From NCBI GenBank assembly GCA_030272155.1, contig CP126194.1:3463501-3527500 (forward strand): a stretch of DNA of 64,000 bases, written 5' to 3'. Position 1 is the first letter of the stretch. Every line of letters begins with the position of its first letter. Origin of the DNA: Tetradesmus obliquus. Taxonomy: Eukaryota; Chlorophyta; Chlorophyceae; Sphaeropleales; Scenedesmaceae. A program made the position numbers and the translations under genes. The notes under the pieces are model-generated. The model did not search any database and was not told the origin of the DNA. It saw only the letters and a program-made list of their open reading frames with translations. Shown here piece by piece: positions 10,853-20,934 of this stretch.

Positions 10853-13800
10853 GACTGTTGACCAGCGGGCAGCTTGTTTTTGTATGCGCATCTCGTGCTG
10901 CTCGAGCACACAGGGAGCTGCTGCGGAGGTGCAGCACCCCGCACACCAGACTCGCACAGGCCACCAGCGTTGCCATGAAGGATGCATTCGATGCACACGC
11001 AACATGCAGGGACAAGCTCATCACGCCGCCCACCTGAGACCAGCACGTTGCTCTCCCTGTTGTGATGCAATCACAAGGCTGAATCCACCTAAGACCAGCG
11101 CGCTGCGCATCACCCCACCTGAGACCAGCACGCTGCTCTCCCTGTTGCAGGTACAATCTCATCACCCGACCCACCTGAGACCAGCACGCTGCTCTCCCTG
11201 TTGAAGGCCAGCGCCAGCACCGCCTCGTCATGCATCATGAACAGCTCGTCAGCCTGGTAGGTCAGGTCCTTCTTCAGCTTGCCAGTCACGGGCTCCCACA
11301 CCTGCGGCCAGCATGCACACAGCAGGCGTATTGGGTCTTTGATTAATCCTCTCTGCCCTGTTGGCATGTACTCAACGCATCAAGCAAAAGACCTACAGCT
11401 TGTAGTTTACAGGCCTAAAGTCTGACTCTGTTAGTAGTCCAGTCACACGCTGTGTATACAGCACTGCTCGAATTGGAGGCAGCCTGGTACCAGGTCAGGT
11501 TCTTCTTCAGCTTGCCGGTGACCGGCTCCCACACCTGCTGTGTGTGCGGCAAGCGCAGCACGGCAGCAATAACATGTTGCTACGTGCATCAAATGCAGGG
11601 AAGCAGGCTACCACCAGCAGCAGCAGCAGCACCATGCTCTAAGTGGTAGAGTGTGTTGTGCCTGTCAAACAGCAAAAGGGTCGAGCCGCTTCACCTGCCA
11701 GCACTAGGGACAGGCTCCAGCACCATGCCAGCTGAATGTATTTTCCAAACAGCGTGCACATGGTTGAAAGCGCGGCCACACTCAACCCCACAAACACACG
11801 GCACTCATCATGCTCCTGCAGGGCCATTACTTCACAAGAAGCAGCAGAAACGACACAAGGCCCCAACTCGATGAAGCCATCCGAGCTGCCGCTGACCAGC
11901 ATGGTGCCATCTGGTTGAATATGCTTGCAGCTGACTATGCTTGCATGTGTCCTAGGCAGCAGCTTGCACACCGCTGACAAGCATGCAACACCACAAGCAT
12001 AGCCATTGCAACCTTGATGTCCTGCAGGGTCCATTGCTCCACAGCAGCCAAACCAAAGGACGCAAAGGGCACACCTCGATGAAGCCGTCTGAGCTGCCGC
12101 TGACCAGCATGGTGCCATCTGGCAGGCATCCACGCAGCACATACAAGAAGACTATTTTTACTGACACTGAGTCTGTCAAGACATCACAGCAAGATGCCAA
12201 AAACAACCAAACACATGACCCACCTCGATGAAGCCATCCGAGCTGCCGCTGACCAGCATGGTGCCATCCGGGCTGAAGATGGCCACCTCGGGGTGTGTCT
12301 TGGCGCCAAAAGTGACCTTGGCTGCCAGGCTGCTGGGGTAGGCCTCCACCTCATCACGCTGGCTGGCTGCAGTGCCGCGGAAGAGGTCATAGGCCGTGCC
12401 TGGCGGCAGCAGGCCCTGGCTCTGCTGCCTGCAGGGAGGGAGGGAAGGGCCAAACAAGGACAGCAACGTGGTGGACAAACAAGATCGAGAACGTGCAGAG
12501 GATTGAATGCAGTGGTTGTTGCCAGGCTGCTGGGGTAGGCCTCCACCTCATCGCGCTGGCTGGCTGCGGTGCCGCGGAACAGATCGTAGGCCGTGCCTGG
12601 CGGGAGCAGGCCCTGGCTCTGCTGCCTGCAGCAAGGGAGGGAGGGACGGAGGGACGGAGCGAGGGAGTGGCCAACCAAGGGCAGCAACACAACAGACAAT
12701 GATCATTGGGAACGTGCAGAGGATTGCATGCAGTGGTTGTTGCCAGGCTGCTGGGGTAGGCCTCCACCTCATCACGCTGGCTGGCAGCAGTGCCGCGGAA
12801 CAGGTCGTACGCGGTGCCTGGGGGGGAGCAGGCCCTGGCTCTGCTGCCTGGGGGAAGAGATGAGGAAAATGAGCGCACAGGTCAAACACAGAACAGCAGG
12901 ACGGTTACAAAACAGCATTGGTTTGGCGGCTGTGCACCTGCACAGGCCGTACGCGGTGCCAGGTGGCAGCAGGCCCTGGCTCTGCTGCCTGCAAAACGAG
13001 CACACAGGTCAAGCACACAGCAGAAGGCGGGTTCAGTGCAGAAATGTGTTGATGGCGGCTGTGCCCCTGAACAGGTCGTACGCGGTGCCTGGAGGGAGCA
13101 GGCCCTGACACTGCTGCCTGCAGGAGGCAGGGCAACGTGATGAGCACACAGGTCAGACACAAAGCAGACGGCGGGTTCGGTACAAAACTGTGTTGACGGC
13201 GGCTGTGCCCCTGAACAGGCGATAGGCCGTGCTGGGCGGCAGCAGGCCCTGGCTCTGCTGCCTGCTGGAGGGAGGGAGGGACGGAGGGAGCGAGGGAGTG
13301 CCAACCAAGGACAGCAACACAATGGACAATACTAATTGGAAACGTGCAGAGGATTGAATGCAGCGGTTGTTGCCAGGCTGCTGGGGTAGGCCTCCACCTC
13401 ATCGCGCTGGCTGGCGGCAGTGCCGCAGAACAGGTCGTAGGCAGTGCCTGGGGGGAGCAGGCCCTGCTGCCTGCAGGCAGGGAGGGGCCAAAGAAGGAAA
13501 GCACGACTTGCTACAAAAGACACGAAGCCATGCAGAGGAATGAGTTGCGTCAGCACAAGGCACGCATCAGCACGCACCACTTGACCGCCTGCCCCACGAT
13601 GGACATCAGCCGGCTAGGCGGTACCATGACCACCTCAGTGCTCAGCGCATTGGCCAGCGCTGCGCGGCGCTTGTCAAACCTTGGACCCCTTTACTTACCG
13701 TATGAGTGAACACCATCTTTTTCAGCCCATATCCTTGTTAGCCAGCTCAATGACAAGCACATCCTAAGCCTCAAACAGCACCATGCCAGCACAAAACGTA

Positions 13801-15431
13801 ACACCGATAGATTGTGCACGCACCATTTGACCGCCTGCCCCACGATAGACATCAGCCGGCTAGGTGGCACCATGACCACCTCAGTGCTCAGCGCGTTGGC
13901 CAGCGCGGCGCGGCGCTTGTCCCTGCTGCTGCCGCTGCCGTAGAGGTCGCGCAGGTCGCTGTAGGTGCGCCCCGTGAGCTGCTCCAGACGCGCGTAGCGC
14001 TCCGGGTCCTCAGCCTTGAGCCGCTGCAACACCTGTGACACACATGAGACGCATGTAATTATGTCAATGTTGTTTGTCGACTCATAGTTTTATCAGCAAG
14101 GTCATGTCAGGGCAAGACTACAATCTTCAACAAGTATGCATGCGTGGTTGGGCACACCACCCATGACAGCATGTGATGAAGTGCAGGCCAGGTTGACACA
14201 AGCAAGACAGAGCTGATCAGCAGCACAGAGTATTTCGTTCACATTGCTGAGTCAGCGAGCTTTGGCTGGCGGCAACCGCTGCTGAGGTGCCGCCAGACAC
14301 CTGTGTTTGCCGCAGCATGGCGCGTGCTGTGTCCAGCTCACGGAGCTCAACCATCTCCAGCACCACCTGCAGCAGCAATGCAACAAAAAAGCAATGAATT
14401 ATACATGCACAAGTGCTTGCAAGCAGCACACTTTGCTGCAGCATGTTAACATTCGTCGACAGTGCGATGTGTGTTTGCGTACTGAGGTGCTGTGCTGGTG
14501 CTAGTGCAGTGCAGGTGCTGCTTGCTTGCTGTCTCATTGTGCGCTGTTGTATCTTCCACTTGTGTCTGCTTGCTGCTGAAGGTGGCAATGGCAGCTGTAG
14601 CTGTTGCTGCATGCCTGCATGGCTGAGGCAGCTGCCAGTTGCTGCAACGCAACACTTTGCTGCAGCATGCTGTTGCTGCTGCTGCTACTGCCACAGCCAG
14701 CGACTCCCTTCATGTAAAACAGTTGACGTTTGCTGCAGCTGCGTACGACAAAGTCGCAAAAAAATAGAAGGTCCTGGCAACAGCTGTGCTGCCACAGTAC
14801 TTCTGCTCCACCTGCCGCTACTGCTGCTGCTGCCGCCCATCACGCCCATTCCTGTTTGCACTCGCACCTGCTCGTACAGGTTCTCCAGCTTTGCGCGAGG
14901 CAGCTTCAGCTGCGCTATCTGGGGCAGCAGCACATCCCACCTGCCGGCATTTATGTCTGCCACAAACGTCTCTATGCTGTCTACTGTGTTGAGCGACACC
15001 TGGCACTCGTTCTGGCGAGTGTGTGCGTGGCAGGGGGGCAGGAGCAGCGCGGCATAAGGACAAGAGTCAGAAGTCAGTTGCCTGTGGTGCCCTGTTTGTT
15101 TGATGGCTGAGGCCTGTTTCTGAAGCAGCTGCAGCTACTAAAATGTATTGAGATGGAAACAAGGTGGGCATGTACTGCTGGGAGGCAGGTACTGCTATTG
15201 CAATGCAGCTGCAGTAAGCTGCTGTATTATTTATGCATTGAAAACTCACTTGCAGTGCATTGAAGGACTCTGTAAGACCGTTTTCCTTGCAGAATTGCAG
15301 GATCACCTTGATGACACTGCACGCAAAAGTGCAAGCAAGCTCAGCCTCCTCGAAAAGCTTTGGTACGGCAGCACTGACATGCTTAGCAGCTCAAGATCAA
15401 CTTACTCTGTTGCTTCAATCTCCAGTGACAT
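8397..15431 (-). CDS. SMU1: SMU1, LisH/WD40 spliceosomal protein (515 aa, complete)
   Basis: SMU1 is a nuclear WD40 protein of the spliceosomal B complex, partner of RED, and it influences splice-site choice. Thirteen exons join in phase: 15431-15406, 15316-15250, 15011-14868, 14366-14301, 14032-13824, 12428-12224, 11301-11175, 10805-10687, 10442-10347, 10039-9936, 9366-9194, 8904-8792 and 8495-8397. The first exon is only 26 bases (MSLEIEAT plus two bases). The protein then reads [14 protein letters not shown] (LisH), [39 protein letters not shown] (CTLH), [96 protein letters not shown] and [20 protein letters not shown]. The length is almost that of human SMU1 (513 aa) and the whole chain is collinear with it. 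Its introns are crowded with partial copies of its own exons, listed separately. Confidence 0.95.
9449..9499 (-). repeat. copy of SMU1 exon 11 5' edge with acceptor
   Basis: The plus-strand segment TCCTTCTCACCGCC with flanks repeats 9325-9370, the start of exon 11 and its acceptor. The copy retains AG before GCCGCCTG on the minus strand. A second shard of the same exon (GCAGCTGGATGCTGTGGATG) lies at about 9543-9573. Confidence 0.75.
9580..9597. repeat. 18-base poly(C) run
   Basis: An uninterrupted C18 tract, preceded by CCCCCG, lies in the SMU1 intron between exons 11 and 10. On the transcribed sense it is poly(G), with potential for G-quadruplex formation. Length errors in the assembly are possible here. 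Confidence 0.9.
11028..11149 (-). repeat. copies of SMU1 exon 7 3' edge with donor
   Basis: Two clear copies (about 11028-11063 and 11114-11149) and one decayed copy (about 11085-11110) repeat 11172-11207, the end of exon 7 and its donor. The two clear ones keep CTCAG followed by GT on the minus strand. Confidence 0.75.
11479..11540 (-). repeat. copy of SMU1 exon 7 5' edge with acceptor
   Basis: Repeats 11247-11305. The segment TTCTTCAGCTTGCC and the GGCTCCCACACCTG boundary are preserved, giving AG before GTGTGGGAG on the minus strand. Confidence 0.75.
11869..11923 (-). repeat. copy of SMU1 exon 6 3' edge, donor lost
   Basis: Repeats the last 50 or so bases of exon 6 (parent 12224-12275). 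The boundary now reads ATCGAG followed by TTGGGG on the minus strand, so the donor GT is gone. It is the only one of the exon-edge copies I found whose splice dinucleotide is lost. Confidence 0.75.
12071..12123 (-). repeat. copy of SMU1 exon 6 3' edge with donor
   Basis: Repeats the end of exon 6 with only a few changes from 12222-12275. The boundary keeps ATCGAG followed by GTGTGC on the minus strand. Confidence 0.8.
12513..13475 (-). repeat. six copies of SMU1 exon 6 5' edge, all with acceptor AG
   Basis: In the 1.4 kb intron between exons 5 and 6, the beginning of exon 6 (parent ends at 12428) is repeated six times: about 12513-12629, 12733-12852, 12938-12992, 13067-13122, 13211-13264 and 13368-13475. 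Every copy keeps AG directly before GCAGCAG on the minus strand. Three copies are long (about 105-120 bases) and still encode the [12 protein letters not shown] stretch without a stop. Three are short (about 55 bases). None has a usable donor at its other end, so they are decoy acceptors rather than interchangeable exons. Confidence 0.85.
13571..13676 (-). repeat. copy of SMU1 exon 5 3' edge with donor
   Basis: Repeats 13815-13920 at an offset of 244 bases. It carries the [12 protein letters not shown] coding block and the donor GTGCGTGC. Identity is high, about one difference in 15 by eye. Confidence 0.85.
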
Positions 15432-15973
15432 GGCTGCTGCTTGTTATGCAGCCGCAGGCCAACGCCTGCTGCGCTGCTGCTGCCGCTACTGCTGTGTTGC
15501 TGCTGCTGCCAGTCCAGCGCACTTGAGGGTCTTGAGCAAGCTTTGCTGGTGATCAATGTAAAGTATTCAATGGACTGTATCAGAACCAGAGTGTGCAGGA
15601 GCTGACCAATGACCAGTGACACTGCACCAACAGTGCTGCAGTGCAGCAGAACTCCCACGGAATGATCGATGTGCGTCAGCAACAGTAAACGTGATAGTAT
15701 CACGTTTCTGCTGTTCCACGACATTTACCCGGCCACCGTTGTCGATATCTCTTCCTTGGTCGGGCCCAACACTTGGCAGACCCCGCAGTAACACGAAGGG
15801 CGAGTGCAGCAGCCCGCCTCGATGCAAGCGAACCCGATTGGTCCCGTAGTTTAACCTGCAGTAGTTTCTGGTTAACGCAGCCCTTTAGCTGCTATGGCGA
15901 CCCTTAATCGCAGTCGCGCCAATCATAACTGACCCTTCTGTTTTGCTCACGAGACGCCAGTCTGGGCAGCGGC
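15432..15973. promoter_or_regulatory. shared promoter region, SMU1 / sulfotransferase
   Basis: A 542-base region between divergent start codons. Both core promoters must be here. It contains a perfect 8-base palindrome-like pair around 15691-15704 (ACGTGATAGTATCACGT) but no motif I can assign to a factor. No exon was seen. Confidence 0.55.
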
Positions 15974-17586
15974 ATGGCTCGATTAATCTTGGTTCTAGTT
16001 CTGGCCGTTGCAGCCCTGCAGATTGTGAACAGCGAGCAGCAACAGCAGGACTGCAAATCTCTGCTGCAGGAGTACTACAAGTTCAATCACAAGGAGGCAG
16101 CACCATACACTGGAGAAAACCTAGTGTACTTCTTGCACATTCCTAGAACAGCCGGACGCACGTTTCACTCGTGCCTTCTACGCCTGGGCACGCCAGGCCG
16201 CAAGCGCTGCCCCAAGGCATATGACCATCTGCGCATAGACTTCAAGGTTCCAAACTGCCAGCTGCTGTCCAGCCACGATGACTTCAGCGTGGTGGAGCAG
16301 CTGCCAGACAATGTGGCAGTCGTTTCGCAAATGAGGGACCCTGTTGACCGCTTTCTCAGCGCGTATGAGTTTGCCATAGAGGTTGCGGCGCGGCAGCTGC
16401 GCCGCAGCAAAAACTACACAAAGCCGCGCAACCGCGTGGTGACTGATGACGTGTGGCCATGGTCTTACCTCATTCCTTACTTTGCGGAAGACATCAAGCC
16501 TAAGGTGGGCAGCCGCGGATGGCAGTTAAGGTGCAGTGGTGGTTGGAGGCTGTCCTGCAAGGCCTGGCTGGCAGCAGTACACCTGTTGACTGCCCGGGAG
16601 CTGCTGCTAGCAGTTGTCACTGAAGATCTGCAATGTGCAGCACAGATCAGGCAGCATTGTGTGCACCTGTTCAAATTGCATGCCGATTTCCAGACATGCA
16701 TAGAAGCTGCTGCTGACTGCGTTGTGTGACTGTCGTGGGGTGCTGGGCGCTGTGTGCAGATGGCAGAAGTCAAGGCGGAGCCTCTCATGGCACCAGGTGG
16801 GCAGCAACAGCAGCAGCAGCAGCATATTATGTCGCGATTTGGACGGCTAGGTCGATCCTGTCAGCTGTAGCAGGGCCCAGCTCAGCATGTGCCAGCCGTC
16901 CAAGGTAGCGGTGCCCAGCTGGCCCGCACAGAGAGGCACGTGCAGCTGTTCTGGAGATGCATGTGCAAACCATGGCAGCCAAGCAGGCTCCATCTTGGAG
17001 CTGGTCAGTTACGAGCTGCAGCAATGGCTGCTGGCAGAAATGCTGAAGCTGTTGAAGAGCCACCTCACACGAAGTGTGGCTGCAGCCACTTCCTGCACGC
17101 AGCTGCACGTCAAATCAAACTAGCAGCAGCAGCAGCAGCAGCAGCAAGCAGCAGGACTCAGTCAGGGATGTGTGGGGATTGAGACATGCCTTCGCACCTA
17201 CATACACCCGCACACACATGCTCTCCATCTCTAGCGGTGCCACACCAGCCCCCCCGCCCTCCGCGTTCCCTGGGTTTGTTTCAACTTGCCAGTAATCAAT
17301 GCTCACACTGTCCGGCAATCGTCCTGCAAACATGTTCCCACCACAGGCGTGTGGTCTGAGCAGCGCTCCGACGACGGCCAGGTCTACTACTGGAACAAGT
17401 TCCTCAACATGTCCAAGTGGACACTGGATGAGTCTGAGAAGCAGCACCTGGTGCCCAACCTGGACCCCTACAACAACCGCATGTTCATGCCGCTGGCGGA
17501 GTTCATGAAGCAGCCAATTGCGCGCGAGCTGCTGCACAACGGCGAGCTGATGCAGGTGGGTGCTGCGGCAGTGCGCATGGTTGTGT

Positions 17587-17680
<94 letters not shown>

Positions 17681-20600
17681 AGATTCTGGAAAATCTCTGC
17701 CTGCGTTCACATTAGTGGCCTCAGCCCTCATCTAAACACCTGCTTGCTTGCGCACCCCACGCCCTCCCCGTTGCCCTCGCTGCGCACAGGTGCTGGGCCT
17801 GACCAACTACAGCCACTGGCTTGCCTTCAATAGGATGCCTGCAGATCAACACTGTCTTGCCTGCATGCCTCCTGCCTTTGCTGCCTGTCCCGTGTGTCCT
17901 GCAGGTCCTCGGCCTGACCAACTACAGCCACTGGCTTGCCTGCAATATTATGCCTGCGGATTAACACTGTCTTGCCTGTATGCTTCTTGCCTTCGCTGCT
18001 TGTCCGCTGTGTCCCGCAGGTGCTGGGCCTGACAAACCACAGCCACTGGCTTGCCTGCAATGAAATGCCTGCAGATCAACAATACCTTGCCTGCATGCCT
18101 CCTGCCTTTGCTGCCTGTCCCTGTGCCCCGCAGATGCTGGGCCTGACCAACTACAGCCGCTGGCCTGCCTTCAATAGTTTGCCTGCAGCTCAACAGTGTT
18201 CACCTGTATGCTTGTTGCCTTCGCTGCCTGTGTGCCCTCGCTGCCCACAGGTGCTGGGCCTGACCAACTACAGCCACTGGCAGGGCGCCTCGCAGCTGCG
18301 CAGCTGCATGCTGCAGGACTCAGCCATCAGCCAGGAGCTGCTGGACTTTGCGCTGAAGCGCATCCAGAAGTTCACACACGTGGGCGCCACGGACAGGCTG
18401 TTTGAGAGCGTGGAGTCCGCAGCAGCAGCGCTCAACATGTTGCTTGATGGGCCGGCGTACGGCGCTGGGGAGGTGCGTGGGTGTTGCAGCAGGGGCGATT
18501 GTGCAGCTGGCTCAAGCAATAGCGTTGGTGTTTGTTGATGTGTGGGAGTGGAGTCGTCCGACTGTGATCAGCAGCAGCAGCAGTAGCATGCTGCTGGTGG
18601 GCATGTAGGGTGGTGTTTAGCTGCAGCGATGATGCTGGCCGGCGCTGCATGATTTGGGTGTGAATGGGGGCGGCAGTGTTTTTGCAGTGCGCTGCTGCGC
18701 TGCAACAGGTTAATCTGCCATGTGTTTGCAGCGGGCACTGGCAGCCATGTTTGGCACTCATCCATACATACCGCCTGCTTCAGCTGTGCATGAACTGCGC
18801 ACATAGGCCGTGGCTCTGTGCCACTCGCCATTGCTTGTGCTGACAAAGCAGTGCCCTGTGTTCCTGCAGGCGTCGTCCGCCAACATCGAGCGCGCGCGCA
18901 GCTTGACATGGGCAGAGGCGATGAAGTCTGGCGAAGCGCCGCTGCCCCAACACAGCGACGATGACGCCTCGTACGATCAGAGTGCAGGCAGTGATTCCCC
19001 GGATGTGCACCAGCTGGCGCGCCTTGCGCGCGTAAGGCGCATGGCAGTGTCAGAGCTGCAGCGGACATGGAACGCAGCTGTGGAGGTGAGTGGGTTTTGC
19101 GCCAAGCTATCGTTGAACAAGTTGATGCTGCACACATGTGTTTGCTGTCGCGGACCTGTGCCGTTGCAGTTGATCTGAGGTGGTTGTTGGGCTTAAGTGC
19201 ATTGTTGTGCTGGCGCTGGTGCAACATAGCCTGAGCAGCTTGCGTACGTTGGGTTTGGCGCTTTGCCTTCTCGAGCAGATGTAACGCATCTCCTTGTCCT
19301 GCTGCTGCTGCCGCTGCTGCCGCTTCTGCAGAGGAAAGAAACGGATCAGGCGTACCTGCGTGAGGTGCGTGGCGAGCTGAACGCGGCGCGGGCAGAGCTG
19401 GCGGAGGCTCAGCAGCAGCTGGTGGCAGCGCGGGCGGAGGAGGTCAAGATGCGCAAGGTGCTGGGCGAGCAGCCGCAGAAGGACAAGACGCTGGGTGGGT
19501 GGCCAGCTGAGGTTTATCAGCACTGGCTGTCACAGTGGCTGCAAGTTTGTGCTGGCGCCGCGTGAAAAGGCACACAGCGAGTAGCAGCAAGTAGCAGTTG
19601 TGGATTGCTGTGTCAGTATCGCCTGCTTGGCTGCATCTTGTCATGATACATTTGGCCATGCTCCCGCGGAACCCATGCGTTTGTGCTGCCATCTCTCGCT
19701 GGTTGAGCCCTGCGGCTGCGGAGCTGCTGGTGGGAGACGAGACCCTGCGCTGTGCTGTGACCCTTGTCCATCACGCCTTCATGTTCTTTGCTTCGTTTGT
19801 GACCAACTCAAGCTGCTTCCCTTGCTGCTGCTGTGACTGCTGCAGAGCTGTCGCTGGGCGCGGAGTTCCAGCGCTGCGCCACGCGGGCGCAGAACCGCAA
19901 CAAGTCGCGCAAGAAGAACAGCCTGCTCAACCTGCGGCTCAACGACTACCGCCAGGTCTACTTCAGCAAGGAGGACCGCAAGGCCATCCCTGCTGCGCTC
20001 ATAGAGGAGATCAAGTGAGCTCTATAATACGTGTTATATGTTATATGTTGGCAGTGGTGATGTGGGAGTGATATTGTGAGGTGCTGTTGTAGATGGAATC
20101 AAGTGAGCGCTGCTGGTTTGTGTGTTGTTTGTGGGAGTGTTGATGAGGCAGCGGTGATGAGGCAGTGGTTGTGTGAGTTGTCTGTTGGGAAGGCCTGCAG
20201 CCTCTGACAGGCAGGGCATCAACGTTGTCCTGCAGCTGGGGGCCAGCTGCGCCCTGATGCTGGGAGCGCCTGGGCAGTTGCTCCAATGGGCGGGTGATTT
20301 GTCGATACGTTGCCATGTGCGTCATGCGAGCAACACCTGCAGCTAGTTGCTTGCTCGCCTTTCAGAGCTGTACCAAGCAGCACAAGCCTCCAGCCCTGCT
20401 GCTTTCTGCTGACACGGCTGCGACTTTGCGTGAACCCTGGCGTCCTGCTGGTGCTGCCTCGCTTGCAGGCAGCTGAATGCGTTGGACATAGCGCTGCACA
20501 AGCGCGCCCTAGAGCTGCTTGAGAAGAGGCGCACTGATCAGACAACCGCTGGCAAGCTGCAGGCACTGCCGCCAGTGGCAGTGGCGCAGCACCGCGCACA

Positions 20601-20934
20601 GAGAGGTAAGCCTGCGGTGTAGCAACGTGATTTTGCGGGTTAACGCAGTGTATTGCTTGTGTCGGCCAGGCAAGGCACTGCATGATGTGCGCACCGCGTG
20701 GATCAGGGCAGTGTTGCTTGCAGTTTGCAAGCGTAAGTTGCTGCTACCTTTGATTGTGGAATGTCTGCGGGATCAATCTGCAGCTGCAGTAGTGATTGTG
20801 TTTGACTCACAGACTCGAGTACTGCCTGTTATTCACGTGTTGTGCCTGCTGGTGTGTTGCTGTCTCGTGCTGCACTGTGTGCTGCACCCACAGAGTGAGC
20901 TGATGGTGCTGCACTGCCCGCAGATGAACTGTGA
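15974..20934 (+). CDS. secretory sulfotransferase (HS6ST/plant TPST-like) with WW-like insert, 564 aa
   Basis: The enzyme would transfer sulfate from PAPS in the secretory pathway. Exons, in phase: 15974-16504, 16760-16796, 17347-17555, 18251-18472, 18870-19085, 19332-19494, 19846-20014, 20469-20605 and, tentatively, 20924-20934. Residues 1-20 form a signal peptide or anchor. The 5'-phosphosulfate loop is at 55-63 (HIPRTAGRTF) and the 3'-phosphate site at 121-132 (RDPVDRFLSAYEF). Residues 191-214 form a WW-like module (VWSEQRSDDGQVYYWNKF, W192 and W214). VLGLTNYSHW, a coiled coil (about 405-460) and LNALDIALHKRALELLEKR follow, the last typical of HS6ST/TPST C-termini. The best-phased terminal exon adds DEL to QR, ending in RDEL. 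An alternative runs through 20670-20732. The substrate is unknown. The last exon is the least certain part. Confidence 0.82.
17591..17680 (+). repeat. (GT)n followed by (GTGC)n microsatellite
   Basis: About 17 GT units run directly into about 14 GTGC units, starting some 35 bases after the donor of sulfotransferase exon 3. Confidence 0.95.
17770..18250 (+). repeat. four ~115-bp tandem copies of sulfotransferase exon 4 5' edge
   Basis: The beginning of exon 4 (true start 18251) is preceded by four copies starting at 17790, 17905, 18020 and 18134. Each is about 30 exon-like bases (GTGCTGGGCCTGACCAAC type) preceded by AG and followed by a degenerate spacer. Spacings are 115, 115, 114 and 117. 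The last two copies are in frame with the true exon and the stretch from about 17936 to it is open. Confidence 0.9.

Noticed and set aside
12513..13475. Mutually exclusive alternative exons in SMU1
   Set aside because: The copies carry acceptors but no donor at the other end, and half are only about 55 bases. They cannot replace exon 6.
17585..17735. Cys/Val/Arg-Ala repeat peptides over the GT/GTGC microsatellite
   Set aside because: Pure microsatellite translation inside an intron.
17770..18250. CRISPR-like direct repeats
   Set aside because: The repeat is a eukaryotic exon edge with degenerate spacers of the same origin, in a nuclear gene.
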